Assembly (NCBI GenBank): GCA_023101885.1
Contig: JALPQD010000213.1
Span: forward strand, 2,693,261 to 2,757,260
Length of the DNA: 64,000 nucleotides
Source: Typhlomys cinereus
Taxonomy: Eukaryota; Chordata; Mammalia; Rodentia; Platacanthomyidae
Direction of reading: 5' to 3'
The notes below the pieces were generated by a model. It was not told the DNA's origin. It saw only the letters and a list, made by a program, of their open reading frames with translations, and ran no database searches. Shown piece by piece: positions 63,731 to 64,000 of this stretch; the stretch's first letter is position 1, and the number at the start of each line of letters is the position of its first letter. Made by a program: the position numbers and the translations under genes.

Positions 63731-64000
63731 GTCACAGGAGTGCGCGAGAGTGGGCTGCTGGAAGAGGGGGTCCCATCCCACTCACTCCCCCTGCATGCTC
63801 TCTCTTTTTCTGTCTCTCGCTCTCTCGCGCGCGCTCTCTCCTTATTTATTTATGTATTTTATATGTGTGTATGTGTTTGTGTGCAGGCGTGTGTGCATGT
63901 TCATGTGTACATGGGTACATGTGGAATGGTGCACGTGTGGGGTACACGTGTGTTGTACACGTGTGGGAGTACATGTGCACCTGCATGCATATGAAAGCCA
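63731..64000. repeat. CT then TG-rich low-complexity run at window edge
   Basis: (CT)n with CG interruptions at 63795-63840, then a 'tatttatttatgtattttat' lead and TG-rich run to the end. This looks like the antisense tail of a SINE whose body lies beyond the window. Confidence 0.75.

Overview
This window looks like intergenic or deep-intronic nuclear DNA from a rodent. I could not support any protein-coding exon, intact RNA gene, CRISPR array or microbial feature. The long open frames (for example about 483 codons on the minus strand across 36877-38328) are by-products of simple repeats. The rodent assignment rests on the repeats: B1-like (7SL-derived) SINEs, several families of tRNA-headed B2/B3/B4-like SINEs, and rodent MT/ORR1-style MaLR LTRs. 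These lie over older mammalian repeats (L1M 3' ends, MIR, a MER2 DNA transposon). B4-like elements and MaLR LTRs suggest the mouse-like (myodont) side of the rodents. The youngest SINE family does not match any mouse or rat consensus I recall, so a lineage outside Mus/Rattus (perhaps a mole-rat, jerboa or similar) is an inference.

Layout. 1-6 kb: purine/pyrimidine tracts, two B4-like SINEs and LTR fragments. 6-10 kb: L1M 3' ends, one broken by a SINE. 10-20 kb: B1, B4 and MaLR pieces, a 45-nt U6 snRNA retrocopy at 13559-13603 and long CT/CA tracts. 20-28 kb: a 380-bp TCC tract, a MER2 copy, antisense L1M pieces and a 16-unit 30-bp minisatellite at 27702-28172. 28-39 kb: MaLR LTRs, one split by a SINE with a visible target-site duplication, and a 1.4-kb TG-rich block at 36897-38340 that abuts an antisense B4. 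39-48 kb: more L1M 3' ends, a relatively unique GC-rich stretch (44.3-46.6 kb) and a 36-bp tandem repeat with CACGTG sites. 48-64 kb: many short-family SINEs, MIR and MaLR fragments and a small CpG-rich patch near 56 kb.

Names used below. 'B4-like' means a tRNA head, a B1-like body and a CA tail. 'Intermediate' means the copies at 48009 and 60004. 'Short family' means copies with a tRNA head followed by a body containing 'caataaggaggtagagca' and a CA tail. 'Type 2' means copies carrying 'agttgtcctctgacctcc'. These four look like successive or sister derivatives of one tRNA-headed lineage, and that is the most informative biology in the window. I see no undescribed gene system. All repeat names come from recalled consensus sequences, not a database search.
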